Of a stretch of DNA of 64,000 bases, positions 29,016 through 38,739 are shown one piece after another. The notes under the pieces were generated by a model, which saw nothing but the letters and a program-made list of their open reading frames with translations, did no database searches and was not told the DNA's origin. The stretch spans positions 3,658,001-3,722,000 of the forward strand of contig NZ_CP041185.1 in NCBI RefSeq assembly GCF_006517255.1, read 5' to 3'. Positions within the stretch are counted from its first letter, which is position 1. Each line of letters opens with the position of its first letter. Origin of the DNA: Janthinobacterium tructae. GTDB taxonomy: Bacteria > Pseudomonadota > Gammaproteobacteria > Burkholderiales > Burkholderiaceae_D. The translations under genes and the position numbers were made by a program.

Positions 29016-30140
29016 CTAAGAATAAAAAGAAAGTATGGTTTTTGAAATGTAATCTATCTGATCATCACGAAGTTCCGGGAACAACGGTAGACGAAGCAGA
29101 CAATCGGTATATCGATCACTATTTGGCAAGGCACGATTTCCATGCGATTTGGCGAAATACGGACTGCTGTGCAGCGATAAATAGTGGAATACCGCTGAGA
29201 TGCCAGCCTTTTTCAGTGCTTCAATCAGACGAGTACGTTCATCCAGACTACGACATATCAAGTAGAACATGTGCGCATTATTAGTTGCATAGTCAGGGAT
29301 TACCGGCGTGTTGAACCATCCTGCTGCCGCGCCTTCTTTCAAGTTGACTTGATAGCGTGACCATACCCGGCGCCGCTCTGCCTGAATGGTTTCTATCGAT
29401 TCAATTTGGGCATATAAAAAAGCCGCCAGCAAATCAGATGGGAGGAAAGAGGAGCCAACATCAACCCAGCCGTATTTATCGACTTCTCCGCGGAAAAAGG
29501 AGGAACGATTTGTGCCTTTTTCTCGAATTATTTCAGCTCTCAAATCGTGTTTTGGATTATTGACGACCAGCAATCCACCTTCACCACACATGATGTTTTT
29601 TGTTTCATGGAAAGAGAAGGCTGACATGTCGCCGAGGGTACCCAATGGCCTTCCATTGTGAAAGGAATCGATGGCCTGTGCTGCATCCTCCACGATAGCG
29701 ATGCCATGTGTGGCAGAAAGAGATAGAATACGATCCATATCGCAAGCGACACCAGCATAGTGAACAACGACAATTACCTTAGTGCGAGGCGTAATCAGTT
29801 GCTCAATTTCATCCGGTGAAATATTGGGCTGATCGGCCTGACTGTCTGCAAACACCAGTGTTGCACCGCGCAGGGCAAATGCGTTTGCAGTAGAGACAAA
29901 CGTATAGGACGGTAAAATAACCTCATCACCAGGCTGGATATTCAGCAATATCGCTGACATTTCCAATGCATCTGTGCATGAGGTGGTCAGTAACGATTTA
30001 CGCATACCAAGCTTATTCTCAAATAATGCTTGGCATTTTTTTGTAAATTCACCGTCGCCGGATATTTTTCTATTTTCCAGGACTTGTTGAATGTTTTCTA
30101 ATTCTTTGCCGGTAAGAAAAGGCCGATTGAAAGGAATCAT
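29016..30140 (-). CDS. wecE: dTDP-4-amino-4,6-dideoxygalactose transaminase
   Basis: The PLP enzyme (374 residues from this start) converts dTDP-4-keto-6-deoxyglucose and glutamate to dTDP-Fuc4N. It matches the WecE/RffA family: MIPFNRPFLTGKELE at the start, SCTDALEMSAILLNIQPGDEV, PSYTFVSTANAFALRG, VHYAGVACDMD, EDAAQ, catalytic Lys in SFHETKN, and REKGTNRSSFFRGEVDKYGW. M30140 was chosen because family members begin MIPFN; the frame extends to 30203 with no similarity. Its substrate would come from RmlA2 and RmlB2 upstream. Confidence 0.93.
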   Translation of the reverse strand: MIPFNRPFLTGKELENIQQVLENRKISGDGEFTKKCQALFENKLGMRKSLLTTSCTDALEMSAILLNIQPGDEVILPSYTFVSTANAFALRGATLVFADSQADQPNISPDEIEQLITPRTKVIVVVHYAGVACDMDRILSLSATHGIAIVEDAAQAIDSFHNGRPLGTLGDMSAFSFHETKNIMCGEGGLLVVNNPKHDLRAEIIREKGTNRSSFFRGEVDKYGWVDVGSSFLPSDLLAAFLYAQIESIETIQAERRRVWSRYQVNLKEGAAAGWFNTPVIPDYATNNAHMFYLICRSLDERTRLIEALKKAGISAVFHYLSLHSSPYFAKSHGNRALPNSDRYTDCLLRLPLFPELRDDQIDYISKTILSFYS

Positions 30141-30248
30141 TAATTGGACCATTTGTGAAATGTGTAAAGACTCTGAAGAGGTTCGAAGCCTTGGCGGCAC
30201 CATACTTTTTGTGGTGCGACATCGTTTATTTGTGTAGGGACCAGTAAC

Positions 30249-30900
30249 TCATTCGTTTTTTTGGTTAATAGCCAAATTCTTTGCTAGTGAAACCAAAGTT
30301 GAATAGAAACCATTTTTCTTATGTTCTGGATCTACGCTATTTAATATTATTTCGCAACTCATTTCACGAATTTTTTTACACTTGAAAAACCGACAATCTC
30401 ATTGTCACTACAGATTAAAAAAATTTGATCAGCGAGTGCCCCTCCATGACAGGAGTTAGATGCCCAGGATTAATATACCAGATCAGCATCTTTTTATCTA
30501 AAAATGGATCCGTGTGGTAGTGGCCCGCAAAGTTTGTCAAGCACTTTGTAGCCAAAATACCAAGTGCCGGCGCATCATTACTTGTAGCGATACGTCACGT
30601 GTAGTCAATTGGAAGTTGGATAATATTCTTGGTCATTTTCTTGTTTTGAAAATAGACAAGAGTATCTGTTAAAAAAATACTTCTTTTTCTAACTTCTGAA
30701 CTGTCGAAATTTCAACGGTTGGACAGCGTACAATCAGCACATCCAAGCCAATATTTTTGCAATCTATGATCACACGATTTACATCCGTCTTGCCATCAAT
30801 GGGAGATTTTGCAATTTTTTCAAAGCGTTATGTATCTAATTCTGATAATTTAATACCCACAAATTCATCTAATGTAATTTCAAAAAAGTGTCAGTCGCAT
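30249..30900 (-). pseudogene. Decayed WecD/RffC-like GNAT acetyltransferase
   Basis: No single frame is open, but pieced frames read as an acetyltransferase of about 215 codons. From ATG 30900 (MRLTLF) they give ITLDEFVGIKLSELDT, FEKIAKSPIDGKTDVNRVII, LTDTLVYFQNKKM, IATSNDAPALGILATKCL, FAGHYHTDPFLDKK, SDNEIVGFSSV and the CoA-binding SVDPEHKKNGFYSTL. Frameshifts sit at runs of T or A, and there are two substitution-type stops (a TAA after SELDT and a TGA before IATSN). Place between rmlA2 and wecE is that of rffC in the enterobacterial antigen operon. Such an enzyme acetylates dTDP-Fuc4N. Confidence 0.82.
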
Positions 30901-30932
30901 ATACTAGCCTTTTAGCTTTTATGCTTGATAGT

Positions 30933-30956
30933 CAGTAGAGCAGTAGAGCAGTAGAG
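30933..30956. repeat. Three tandem copies of CAGTAGAG
   Basis: An 8-bp unit is repeated exactly three times between the acetyltransferase pseudogene and rmlA2. The surrounding 220 bp up to 31123 are very AT-rich and hold no gene. Confidence 0.7.
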
Positions 30957-31123
30957 TAATGATTGTTGCTGATATTATTTTTATAGTTACACATTAAATT
31001 AGAAATCTCTCATAAATAAAATCGGATTTCTTTAATCACGTATTTGATGTGGCTGTGAAAATTGAATATCAAAAAACGAGTTAATTTTTTATTGCAAAAT
31101 AAAACTATCAACTGTGAATTTCA

Positions 31124-32023
31124 TTAGTAATTTTTCTTTTCGTTCAATAAACTCAATAAATATTTCCCGTAGGCATTTTTCTTTAATGGTTTGGCTAAAT
31201 TTTCCAATGCGGCTTCATTGATATATGATTTACGATAAGCAATTTCTTCTGGACATGCAACTTTCAAGCCCTGACGATTTTCAATGGTCGCGATAAACTG
31301 ACTGGCTTCCAGCAAAGAATCATGTGTCCCCGTATCTAGCCATGCCATACCACGTCCCATTAACTCGACAGTTAGTTGTTTTTGTTCAAGATAATGACGA
31401 TTCACATCAGTAATTTCCAATTCGCCGCGAGGAGATGGTTTAATATCGGCTGCAATGTCGCAAATCTGGTTGTCATAGAAATACAGACCGGTTACCGCAT
31501 AGTTGGATTTTGGCGTAATCGGTTTTTCTTCAATGCTGACAGCTGTACGATTCGCATCGAATTCCACCACGCCGTAACGCTCCGGATCGTTTACATGATA
31601 AGCAAATACCGTTGCGCCACTGCTTTGCTCCGAAGCGTTGCGCAACTTGGATTCCAGGTCGGTACCATAAAAAATATTGTCACCTAAAATTAATGCCGAT
31701 GGAGAATCGCCGAGAAATTCACGGCCAATAATAAATGCCTGTGCAAGACCATCCGGACTAGGTTGCACTGCATAGGTGAGACTAATGCCCCATTGGCTAC
31801 CATCGCCAAGCAATTCACGAAAACGTGGCGTATCCTGCGGTGTCGAAATGATCAGAATCTCACGAATACCGGCCAGCATCAGCGTGGTTAGCGGGTAATA
31901 GATCATCGGTTTGTCGTACACAGGTAACAACTGTTTAGACACAGAAATAGTGACGGGATACAAGCGTGTGCCAGAGCCACCTGCAAGAATAATGCCTTTA
32001 CGTTGTTTCACCTGTGTCATCAA
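31124..32023 (-). CDS. rfbA: Glucose-1-phosphate thymidylyltransferase, copy 2
   Basis: This 299-residue protein has all standard motifs: [38 protein letters not shown] and [18 protein letters not shown]. It makes dTDP-glucose. It overlaps rmlB2 by 4 bp (ATGA), so they are coupled. There is no rfbC or rfbD beside it; the downstream order (acetyltransferase, wecE, wzx) points to dTDP-Fuc4N synthesis. The second codon is also Met. Confidence 0.95.
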   Translation of the reverse strand: MMTQVKQRKGIILAGGSGTRLYPVTISVSKQLLPVYDKPMIYYPLTTLMLAGIREILIISTPQDTPRFRELLGDGSQWGISLTYAVQPSPDGLAQAFIIGREFLGDSPSALILGDNIFYGTDLESKLRNASEQSSGATVFAYHVNDPERYGVVEFDANRTAVSIEEKPITPKSNYAVTGLYFYDNQICDIAADIKPSPRGELEITDVNRHYLEQKQLTVELMGRGMAWLDTGTHDSLLEASQFIATIENRQGLKVACPEEIAYRKSYINEAALENLAKPLKKNAYGKYLLSLLNEKKNY

Positions 32024-33099
32024 ACTGCTTCCTGAGCGTTGCGTTGATCATAATTTTTTTCCAGCCAATGCGCATAGTCTCCCGACTGTACGTTACGCAC
32101 CCATTCCTGATTGTCGAGATACCACTGTACAGTTTTCTGGATACCGCTTTCAAACGTTTCCGCCGGTTTCCAACCCAGTTCGCGCTCGATCTTACGCGCA
32201 TCGATTGCATAGCGGCGATCATGGCCAGGCCGATCAGCGACATAGGTGACTTGCGTGCGATAGCTTGTGCCGTCCTCTTTTGGCGACAGGCGATCGAGAA
32301 TATCGCATAGTGTGTGAACCACATCCAGATTAGCTTTTTCGTTCCAGCCACCGATGTTGTAGGTTTCACCAATGCGACCATCTGCGAGCACGCGGCGGAT
32401 TGCCGAGCAGTGATCGCTAACATACAGCCAGTCCCGTATCTGCTGGCCGTCGCCGTAAATAGGCAACGGTTTACCGGCGCGCGCATTGGCGATGACCAAC
32501 GGAATTAATTTTTCCGGGAAGTGATATGAACCATAATTATTTGAGCAATTAGTCGTCAGGGTTGGCATGCCATAGGTATGATGGTAGGCGCGTACCAGAT
32601 GGTCTGATGCTGCTTTACTAGCGGAATAAGGACTGTTAGGCGTGTATGGTGTTGTTTCGGTAAACGCCGCATCATTCGGGCCCAGCGTACCGTAGACTTC
32701 ATCTGTCGATACATGCAGGAAGCGAAATGCTGCCTGCTCCTCTATTGGCAGCGCAGACCAATAGCCGCGTGCGGCTTCCAGTAGGCTGAACGTACCATTG
32801 ATATTGGTGGACACGAATTCGCCTGGGCCGTGGATGGAACGGTCGACATGGCTCTCTGCTGCGAAATGCACGATGGCGCGAGGACGGTGACTGGCGAGCA
32901 GTGACGCAACCAGGGCTGTGTCACAGATGTCGCCCTTGATAAAAATGTGCCGTTTGTCCTGGTTTAATGTCACCAGATTATTCATATTGCCCGCATAGGT
33001 CAACTTATCGAGATTGATGATCGGCTCATCGGTCTGCGCAAGCCAGTCAAGTACAAAATTTGAACCAATAAAACCCGCGCCGCCGGTGACTAAAATCAT
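32020..33099 (-). CDS. rfbB: dTDP-glucose 4,6-dehydratase, copy 2
   Basis: The 359-residue enzyme has the cofactor motif TGGAGFIGS, the intact catalytic loop STDEVYG (Thr132-Asp-Glu) and YSASK. It forms dTDP-4-keto-6-deoxyglucose, the branch point to dTDP-Fuc4N by WecE. It is the first gene of the rffGHCA-wzxE-like block. The 282 bp upstream (33100-33381) hold no gene and are AT-rich, so the block's promoter probably lies there. Confidence 0.95.
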   Translation of the reverse strand: MILVTGGAGFIGSNFVLDWLAQTDEPIINLDKLTYAGNMNNLVTLNQDKRHIFIKGDICDTALVASLLASHRPRAIVHFAAESHVDRSIHGPGEFVSTNINGTFSLLEAARGYWSALPIEEQAAFRFLHVSTDEVYGTLGPNDAAFTETTPYTPNSPYSASKAASDHLVRAYHHTYGMPTLTTNCSNNYGSYHFPEKLIPLVIANARAGKPLPIYGDGQQIRDWLYVSDHCSAIRRVLADGRIGETYNIGGWNEKANLDVVHTLCDILDRLSPKEDGTSYRTQVTYVADRPGHDRRYAIDARKIERELGWKPAETFESGIQKTVQWYLDNQEWVRNVQSGDYAHWLEKNYDQRNAQEAV

Positions 33100-34107
33100 T
33101 TGAATACCCTAAGCATTTAAAAATATGGTAAGTTTTTTATTTTAATTGAAAACGACTAAATGCGCTATGGAAGCGCGTGTGAATCCTACGAAAAGGGATG
33201 CGAAGAATCTTTTTTCTGCACAAATTAATGCAATTATTTCATTATCTCTTTAGCAAAAACAAGCTCAACTTGGCTTTGATATGCACAAATTATTGTCAAA
33301 ATAACACTTATACAGTTTCCATTTGGCAATATATTAACTAATGCTTTTGTCGGTAATTTCCTTCGTTCTATCCTAGCAGATTTAGGTGGCGCTACCCAAA
33401 ACAACTTCCGCTGATAGTGAGGCCGTCCTGATGATGGGATTAGGATACTGCTGGCCAGAGCCAATGCGGGCAAGACGCCCATACACATATTCCGGCGCCA
33501 GTTGCTGTCGCGGCGTAACAACGGCGCGGCACACGAAGCACTGTACGGTTTCCGTCGGCTCCCGCTTCGGGTTCAGCGCCGTGCGGTGGTCGAAGACGAG
33601 GCGGTCGCCTGTGTAGTGTAAGCGATCCATAAACTCCAGCCTTGCCAGCGGACTTGGAGGGCGGCATGATGCGGGCATTGAGGTGAATGCCTCGCAAACC
33701 AAGCAATGTCGTTTAGCTTCTCTTCGCTGCCGTGGGGATAGAGGTGAAGGCGGTGCAGTGACGAAGTTCATGGCGGCGAGCATGACGTAGTTGTCAGTTG
33801 CTTCGGGGGCGATGTCGGCTAGCCATCTGTTGAGTTCGTCGGTGACAAAGGCGAGCAGGTTTTTTTCTGGATGGGCTGTGAGGTATTGCGTCATTGCGCG
33901 TTGGCGTTGTGCTGGGCTCAGGTCTTCGCCGAATCAAACCATGGCGACATAACGCCTTAATTGCTAGTCTAGGTCGGCCTCGCTGATCAGCGACCAAGGT
34001 AACCCCGACAGTTTCATCGACTGGAAGCAGATCAACAGCAGGTCCAGCACAACTTCGACCAGTGAGACGCCCATGTGCTCGAGCGTCAGCGCGGAGCCGA
34101 ACAAATT

Positions 34108-35168
34108 GGCTATGTCACCGTCAGATGTGGAAATGCTCCCAGGGTTGCCTTCAATAATGTTTCTGGTGAACGGATGCGCCCGGCGTCGAGTATCCAGCGC
34201 CATCCCAGGTAGTTCGGCAGGTAACGCGTCGCCACGCCGTGAAAGGGCCGTAGCCACTCCCGCAGGCGGCGATGATACGCATTGACGTTCTGCACATGGG
34301 CCGCGCCCCGCACGCGGATGCCGGCGCGCAAGTTGACGGCCTGGTGGCTGATACCCGCCTCCCTGGCGAAGGCCCGGTAGGCGGCATGGCCATCGGTCAC
34401 CAGCAAAACATCCTTGTCGATGACGGGCAACAAACAATGGTGTAACTGCGCCTTCGTCAGCGCCCCTTTGCCCGTGACAAAATCGAGGGTTTGTCCCGTG
34501 CGGTCGCGCGCCACCAGGATACAGACCTGTTCATTGGAAATGCCGCGTTGGCGGGCATGGCCGCCCCGGCGGCGGGCTCGACGCGTCATTCGCCTGGATC
34601 CCTTTTCCGATTCCAGCAGATATAACTCGTCGGCCTCGGCGATGCCATGCAGGCCATGCGGCCGGTCCGTCTTGGCGACCGTTAAAAAACGGTGGCGCCA
34701 GCGAAAGGTGGTATTGCGGTGCACACCCAGCTGCTGAGCGGCTTGGCGCACCGAGGCGGAGTCGAGCAGACAATCGGCATACGCGAGCCATAGCGCCTTG
34801 TGGCGCAAGCGGGCCAGCGGCGTGCCCGTCAAGGCATTGAAGGTACGCCCGCACGGCACGCAGCGGTAGCGTTGCAAGCCGTGTGCATGGCCATGCCGGT
34901 GCAGCTGAGGCGAGTGGCAGGCGGGACAGGCCAATCGCGGCTGCGCCACACTTTCCAGCAGAGCGACAGTCGCGTCGTGTGGGGCATTGCCACGCAGCAG
35001 GGCCATTCCAGCCTGCCGCTGGCGTCGGTTCAACTGCGCAAATTGCGCGATAAAGCTGATCCATTCGGCTGCCTGCATGATCTGCTCCTTGTCAGGTGAG
35101 TATGCAGAGTCAGACAGCACTGTCAAAGGAAGATTCCGGCATTTACCCTACTTACCGATGACAGAGCC
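34108..35168 (-). mobile_element. IS1595-type insertion sequence with 8-bp target duplication
   Basis: The 1061-bp element has imperfect terminal inverted repeats (left GGCTATGTCACCG, right end complement GGCTCTGTCATCG, with similarity for about 30 bp). It is flanked by the direct repeat AACAAATT at 34100-34107 and 35169-35176. An 8-bp duplication is typical of the IS1595 family. One transposase gene fills it. Confidence 0.88.
34110..35078 (-). CDS. IS1595-family transposase
   Basis: The 322-residue product begins MQAAEWISFIAQF after the ribosome site AAGGAG, which decides this start over 35126. It has an N-terminal zinc ribbon (CPAC then CVPC, about residues 52-79) and a DDE-type catalytic core: Asp in EADELYLL, Asp in LLVTDGHAAY, and HVQNVNAYHRRLREW with the family's Asn-His region. 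The frame is complete with no stops, so the element may be active. The stop lies inside the left terminal repeat. Confidence 0.9.
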   Translation of the reverse strand: MQAAEWISFIAQFAQLNRRQRQAGMALLRGNAPHDATVALLESVAQPRLACPACHSPQLHRHGHAHGLQRYRCVPCGRTFNALTGTPLARLRHKALWLAYADCLLDSASVRQAAQQLGVHRNTTFRWRHRFLTVAKTDRPHGLHGIAEADELYLLESEKGSRRMTRRARRRGGHARQRGISNEQVCILVARDRTGQTLDFVTGKGALTKAQLHHCLLPVIDKDVLLVTDGHAAYRAFAREAGISHQAVNLRAGIRVRGAAHVQNVNAYHRRLREWLRPFHGVATRYLPNYLGWRWILDAGRIRSPETLLKATLGAFPHLTVT

Positions 35169-35673
35169 AACAAATTTGGCTGAGTGTAGAACAATTCGTC
35201 GGCCAGAAGCTCTTTTTGGTCCATGCGCATGGGGAGCATTGTTTGAGTGACATCGGTCAGCGTCTCAAGGGAGATGCGGCTCATTGCAGGACGCCAGTCG
35301 TTGCGCCGTTCTGGCTGTCGTTTATCGTGCTCATATTCCAGGGTAACAGCGGCAGCGAAGGCGATATCCACGATCATGTCAGGAAGATAAAGGTTAGTGG
35401 CTGAATTCGCAGCGACACTGGCCGCCAGTGCCGCGACACCTTCTCAGCCTGAAAAAACCTGTCGCAAATTAGGTATCTCGTTCTGGGGATACCTGATCGA
35501 CCGCATCTAGTGCAGCGACCAGATTCCATCCTTTCCGCACATCATCGGGCAGCGCATCGCCGGATAGAGGCAGGGCGGCCGACGCTCGCCCGACTTATTT
35601 AGGTGCCATAAAAACTTCGTCTAGCCATTTGAAAAATAAGGGTACATTCGCACATCGGCTAGTGAACTTCAAT

Positions 35674-38600
35674 TTAGTACTTGGCTTGCCAGGTCACGCT
35701 GATTTCCTTGGGCCCCGGATTAATCGAAAGGCCAGACTTGCTCTGGTCACGCTGCGCATTCCACAGCCAGCTACCCACGGCATAACCAAGGATGCCGCCA
35801 GCGACGGTATCGGACACCCAGTGCTTGCGTCCGGCAACACGGCCTGCTGAAGCGAGCGCCGCCACGCTGTACAGCCACGGGGCATCGTATTCTTGAGCAA
35901 ACGGCGTCACCGCCGCAAAGGCGATTGCGGAATGGCCCGAGGGGAAGGAGGCATCCGAACGGGCCTTGCCGCCTACGCTGGACCAGGGACCTTGCTCTGC
36001 ACCGGGGCGGGCACGTCCAACCGCATATTTCCCCACCAGCGCCAAGCCTGTCGACGCCGCCACCGACTGCATGGAAATGAGACCGATATTCTGCATGCGC
36101 TCGTCACCCAGGGCGAAAGCGGCACCAGCCGCCCCCACCAGCGCGAAAGGCATGACTTTCCCAAACTTGTCCCAATTACGCAGGTAGGTCGAGTCTTGAT
36201 GTTTCTTGACGAAGCGGTCAACGGGCTTGTCAGCAAGCGCGGAGGCCACCACAACGCCACCGATCAAGGCAGTGGCCTTGACCCACTCGGCCGGTTCCGG
36301 CATGGCGGACGAAGATTGCTCCAGGCGCGCGCGCATGGCTGGCCACGGACTGACAAAGGGCCGAACCGGAGGATTGACGGCTGGCAAGTTTTGCTCATCT
36401 GGCCGTTCGGCAAAGTTGCCCAAGCCATCGTAGCTATGCATGTCTGCACGCGGACGCTCGATCATGTCGTACAGATCGCCAGGCGATCCCACCATCTGGC
36501 CCACGTCGCGCGTCCAAGGGGAAATGGCAAAGCCGGCCGTCGACTGCGTATCCATCGGCAACATGCTGTTCAGCGGTACCGACAGGAAAATGCCGCGATC
36601 CTGGTAAGGCTTGGATGGCGTACCAGGATTAGTGATGTCGTTGCCGTTCGTATGCGTGTACCAAGCGCCCACTTCGATGCCGGACTGGAAACGGCGCTTG
36701 AATTCCATGCGCACGCCTGTGTCTTTCGCCAGGAAACGACCCGCGCGCGCCGTCACGGTGATGTCGTGCGGCAAGCGGTAATGCAGGGAGCCTATTGCCG
36801 TGACCGTCTTGTAGTCGCGGCCGTCAAACAGCCCTTTATAACCGCGCTGCTGCAATGCATCGACGGCCAGATCGGCTGCCCAGCGGCTGTCTTTCGGCAA
36901 ATACAGCACTTGCCCACCAACGCCACGGAACATGTCTTCATACAAACCGGCGGACAGGCGGGTGTACACGCGCTCGGCTGGATTGTCATATTTGTTCAGC
37001 AAGATGCGGCTGAGCGAGAAACGGCCACCGCGCAGGTATTCCGCGACATCGCTGCGCACATGCGGCAAGTTGCTGTTCGATGCCTGCTTGACGCCAGAGA
37101 CGGTTTCCAGCAATTGCAGGCTGGCGGCACTATTCAGATACAGGCCATCGCCCAGGCGCCGGTCATAATTGGCCACCGCAGAGATTGAGTAGCGGAAGGC
37201 GCCACTCGGGTCGTTGAAGAAGAAGCCCACTTTGGGCGCGATCTTGAAACGGTTCGCTTCCCGGTCCAGCGATTTGATCTGCACCACGTCGCCATCGACG
37301 CCCACGCCGACCGCCAGCTTACCATCATTTTTCACAGCATTGGTCGCCTTGACGACCGCCGGCACAGGCATATCAGCGGCTTGGTCACTGGCCCCTGCCG
37401 TCATGGCTGGCGCTGCAACTGTCGCCACCGCTGGCGCAACAGCCGGCACGGCAACGGCGACAGGCTTGACCGGAGCAGGCTGATCCAGGAACTCCTGCAA
37501 CCAGCCCTGCTGCTCATCACGAATAACGTCGCTTCTTCCCGGATAACGCAGCAGCATGACGTCAAGGAAAGCCTGGCGATCGATCTTGCCTGCCAAATAG
37601 TCGTTCAGTTTCGGCAAGTCAAAGAATTCGTAAGTGGCGATCGGCTGGTCCAGCTTGGTGTAGGTGATGCGCAGCGTCGACACACCCTTCGGCACGAAGG
37701 CTACGGCCGTGCGCGCGGCGCGGCCAACAGCCCGCCCCATGTTGGAAATGCGGCTGTTGGTCAGGCTCAGGCTGAGGGTATTACCCTCTTGCTCGACACG
37801 GATATTCTTGTAGTCCTGCTTGACCAGGGCATTGACCAGATCGGCGCCATGGCCGGCGTCGCGATGCCATTCTTCCCTGCTGGGCAGCGGCGGTGGATTC
37901 TTGTCATCGACAAAATAAGCCGGTTCGTACACCTTGGGGATGAACTCGCGTTCGCCAAACGGAATACTGACAAAGGCATTGATGCTGAACTGATCACGGC
38001 TGCGCGCAGCCTGCAGGGCAAGCCAGCCCCAGCGATATTCCAGCCCCAACGACGCACCCTTGCTGCGCTTGCCGGCCTGCGTCAGACTTGCACTGAAATC
38101 ATTCTTGTAATTGATTGCATCATATTCGGCCACCATGGACCAGCGCGGCAATGCCGTTGGGGTCCAGCGCGCGCCGGCAAATATGCCGTCCGGGCGCTTG
38201 CGGGCATACCCGAGGCTCGCCTCGATATTTTTGCTTGCACCGAAGGTCTTGGTGGCAACGACATATTGGCCCTTGAACAATTCTGTACCGAACAAGTCCG
38301 TCATGCCGACCGCGACCGAGGGCAGCCAATCCGTTTCGCTCCACAGGCGCAATTTCCCGTCGACGACTTTATCCTTGTAGCGGCCATAGCCGCTGCCATA
38401 CTCGCCCGGCACACTACTAAAACCGGGAATACCGGCAATCGAGACATAACGTCCCGTCATTTGCAGAAAAGGCAGGATATTCGACGTGACCCACAATTGG
38501 CCGTACGGACTGTCGTAGCTATAACCAACACTGAAAGTACCGTCGGCTTCCACCACGGCACTGGGCATGTTGATATAGCCAGACTGCCCCCCATGATTGG

Positions 38601-38685
38601 GCGTGGCAGCAATAGCGCAGGGTGCGCCAAGGATCAGACATCCACACCAGGTAGTTTTAATTGATTTTCTGAGTACGTTTAACAA
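35674..38685 (-). CDS. YjbH-type outer-membrane polysaccharide protein fused to a PAP2 phosphatase
   Basis: The 1003-residue protein has a signal peptide (cleavage near AIAA, residue 26) and a YjbH/DUF940 part: TPNHGGQSGYINMPSA, then a long beta-rich region with alternating aromatic strands to about residue 780. A Pro/Ala/Val linker lies near residues 410-450. The C-terminal 200 residues are a PAP2-type phosphatase: Lys886 in KYAVGRARP, FPSGHSA (about 914-920) and RKHWVSD (His955, Asp959), with Gly in place of the first Ser of the SR motif. The end ISVTWQAKY looks like an outer-membrane beta-signal. YjbH proteins take part in exopolysaccharide export. The gene lies beside wzz and wza. Fusion of the two is unusual. 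Confidence 0.85.
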   Translation of the reverse strand: MLNVLRKSIKTTWCGCLILGAPCAIAATPNHGGQSGYINMPSAVVEADGTFSVGYSYDSPYGQLWVTSNILPFLQMTGRYVSIAGIPGFSSVPGEYGSGYGRYKDKVVDGKLRLWSETDWLPSVAVGMTDLFGTELFKGQYVVATKTFGASKNIEASLGYARKRPDGIFAGARWTPTALPRWSMVAEYDAINYKNDFSASLTQAGKRSKGASLGLEYRWGWLALQAARSRDQFSINAFVSIPFGEREFIPKVYEPAYFVDDKNPPPLPSREEWHRDAGHGADLVNALVKQDYKNIRVEQEGNTLSLSLTNSRISNMGRAVGRAARTAVAFVPKGVSTLRITYTKLDQPIATYEFFDLPKLNDYLAGKIDRQAFLDVMLLRYPGRSDVIRDEQQGWLQEFLDQPAPVKPVAVAVPAVAPAVATVAAPAMTAGASDQAADMPVPAVVKATNAVKNDGKLAVGVGVDGDVVQIKSLDREANRFKIAPKVGFFFNDPSGAFRYSISAVANYDRRLGDGLYLNSAASLQLLETVSGVKQASNSNLPHVRSDVAEYLRGGRFSLSRILLNKYDNPAERVYTRLSAGLYEDMFRGVGGQVLYLPKDSRWAADLAVDALQQRGYKGLFDGRDYKTVTAIGSLHYRLPHDITVTARAGRFLAKDTGVRMEFKRRFQSGIEVGAWYTHTNGNDITNPGTPSKPYQDRGIFLSVPLNSMLPMDTQSTAGFAISPWTRDVGQMVGSPGDLYDMIERPRADMHSYDGLGNFAERPDEQNLPAVNPPVRPFVSPWPAMRARLEQSSSAMPEPAEWVKATALIGGVVVASALADKPVDRFVKKHQDSTYLRNWDKFGKVMPFALVGAAGAAFALGDERMQNIGLISMQSVAASTGLALVGKYAVGRARPGAEQGPWSSVGGKARSDASFPSGHSAIAFAAVTPFAQEYDAPWLYSVAALASAGRVAGRKHWVSDTVAGGILGYAVGSWLWNAQRDQSKSGLSINPGPKEISVTWQAKY

Positions 38686-38717
38686 ATCCGGCTACCTAAA
38701 ATATCCTGCACCTAGAA

Positions 38718-38739
38718 TTTCTGACTATCTATTCAGAAA
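38718..38739. promoter_or_regulatory. Inverted repeat upstream of the YjbH-PAP2 gene
   Basis: TTTCTGA-N8-TCAGAAA is a perfect dyad 33 bp before the start at 38685, in the probable promoter. The rest of the gap to 39047 shows no gene. Confidence 0.4.

Larger units (their letters stand above)
33382..35377 (-). pseudogene. Hypothetical gene broken by two stops and an IS1595-type insertion
   Basis: Removing the element at 34108-35168 and one copy of its target repeat joins two minus-strand frames in phase (TQPNLF then GSALTLEHMG). The joined frame runs on through TAG 33964-33966 and TGA near 33936 into the open stretch 33382-33894 without a frame change. The result is a single ancestral protein of more than 300 residues. 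The last part has two CxxC pairs (HCLVC, QCFVC) that could bind zinc. The frame also extends upstream of 35377 to a TGA near 35430. I do not recognise the family. The damage probably makes it inactive. Confidence 0.72.

Noticed and set aside
30249..30900. Frameshifts in the acetyltransferase region as pure sequencing error
   Set aside because: Errors at homopolymers cannot create the two substitution-type stop codons, and other AT-rich genes nearby are intact.
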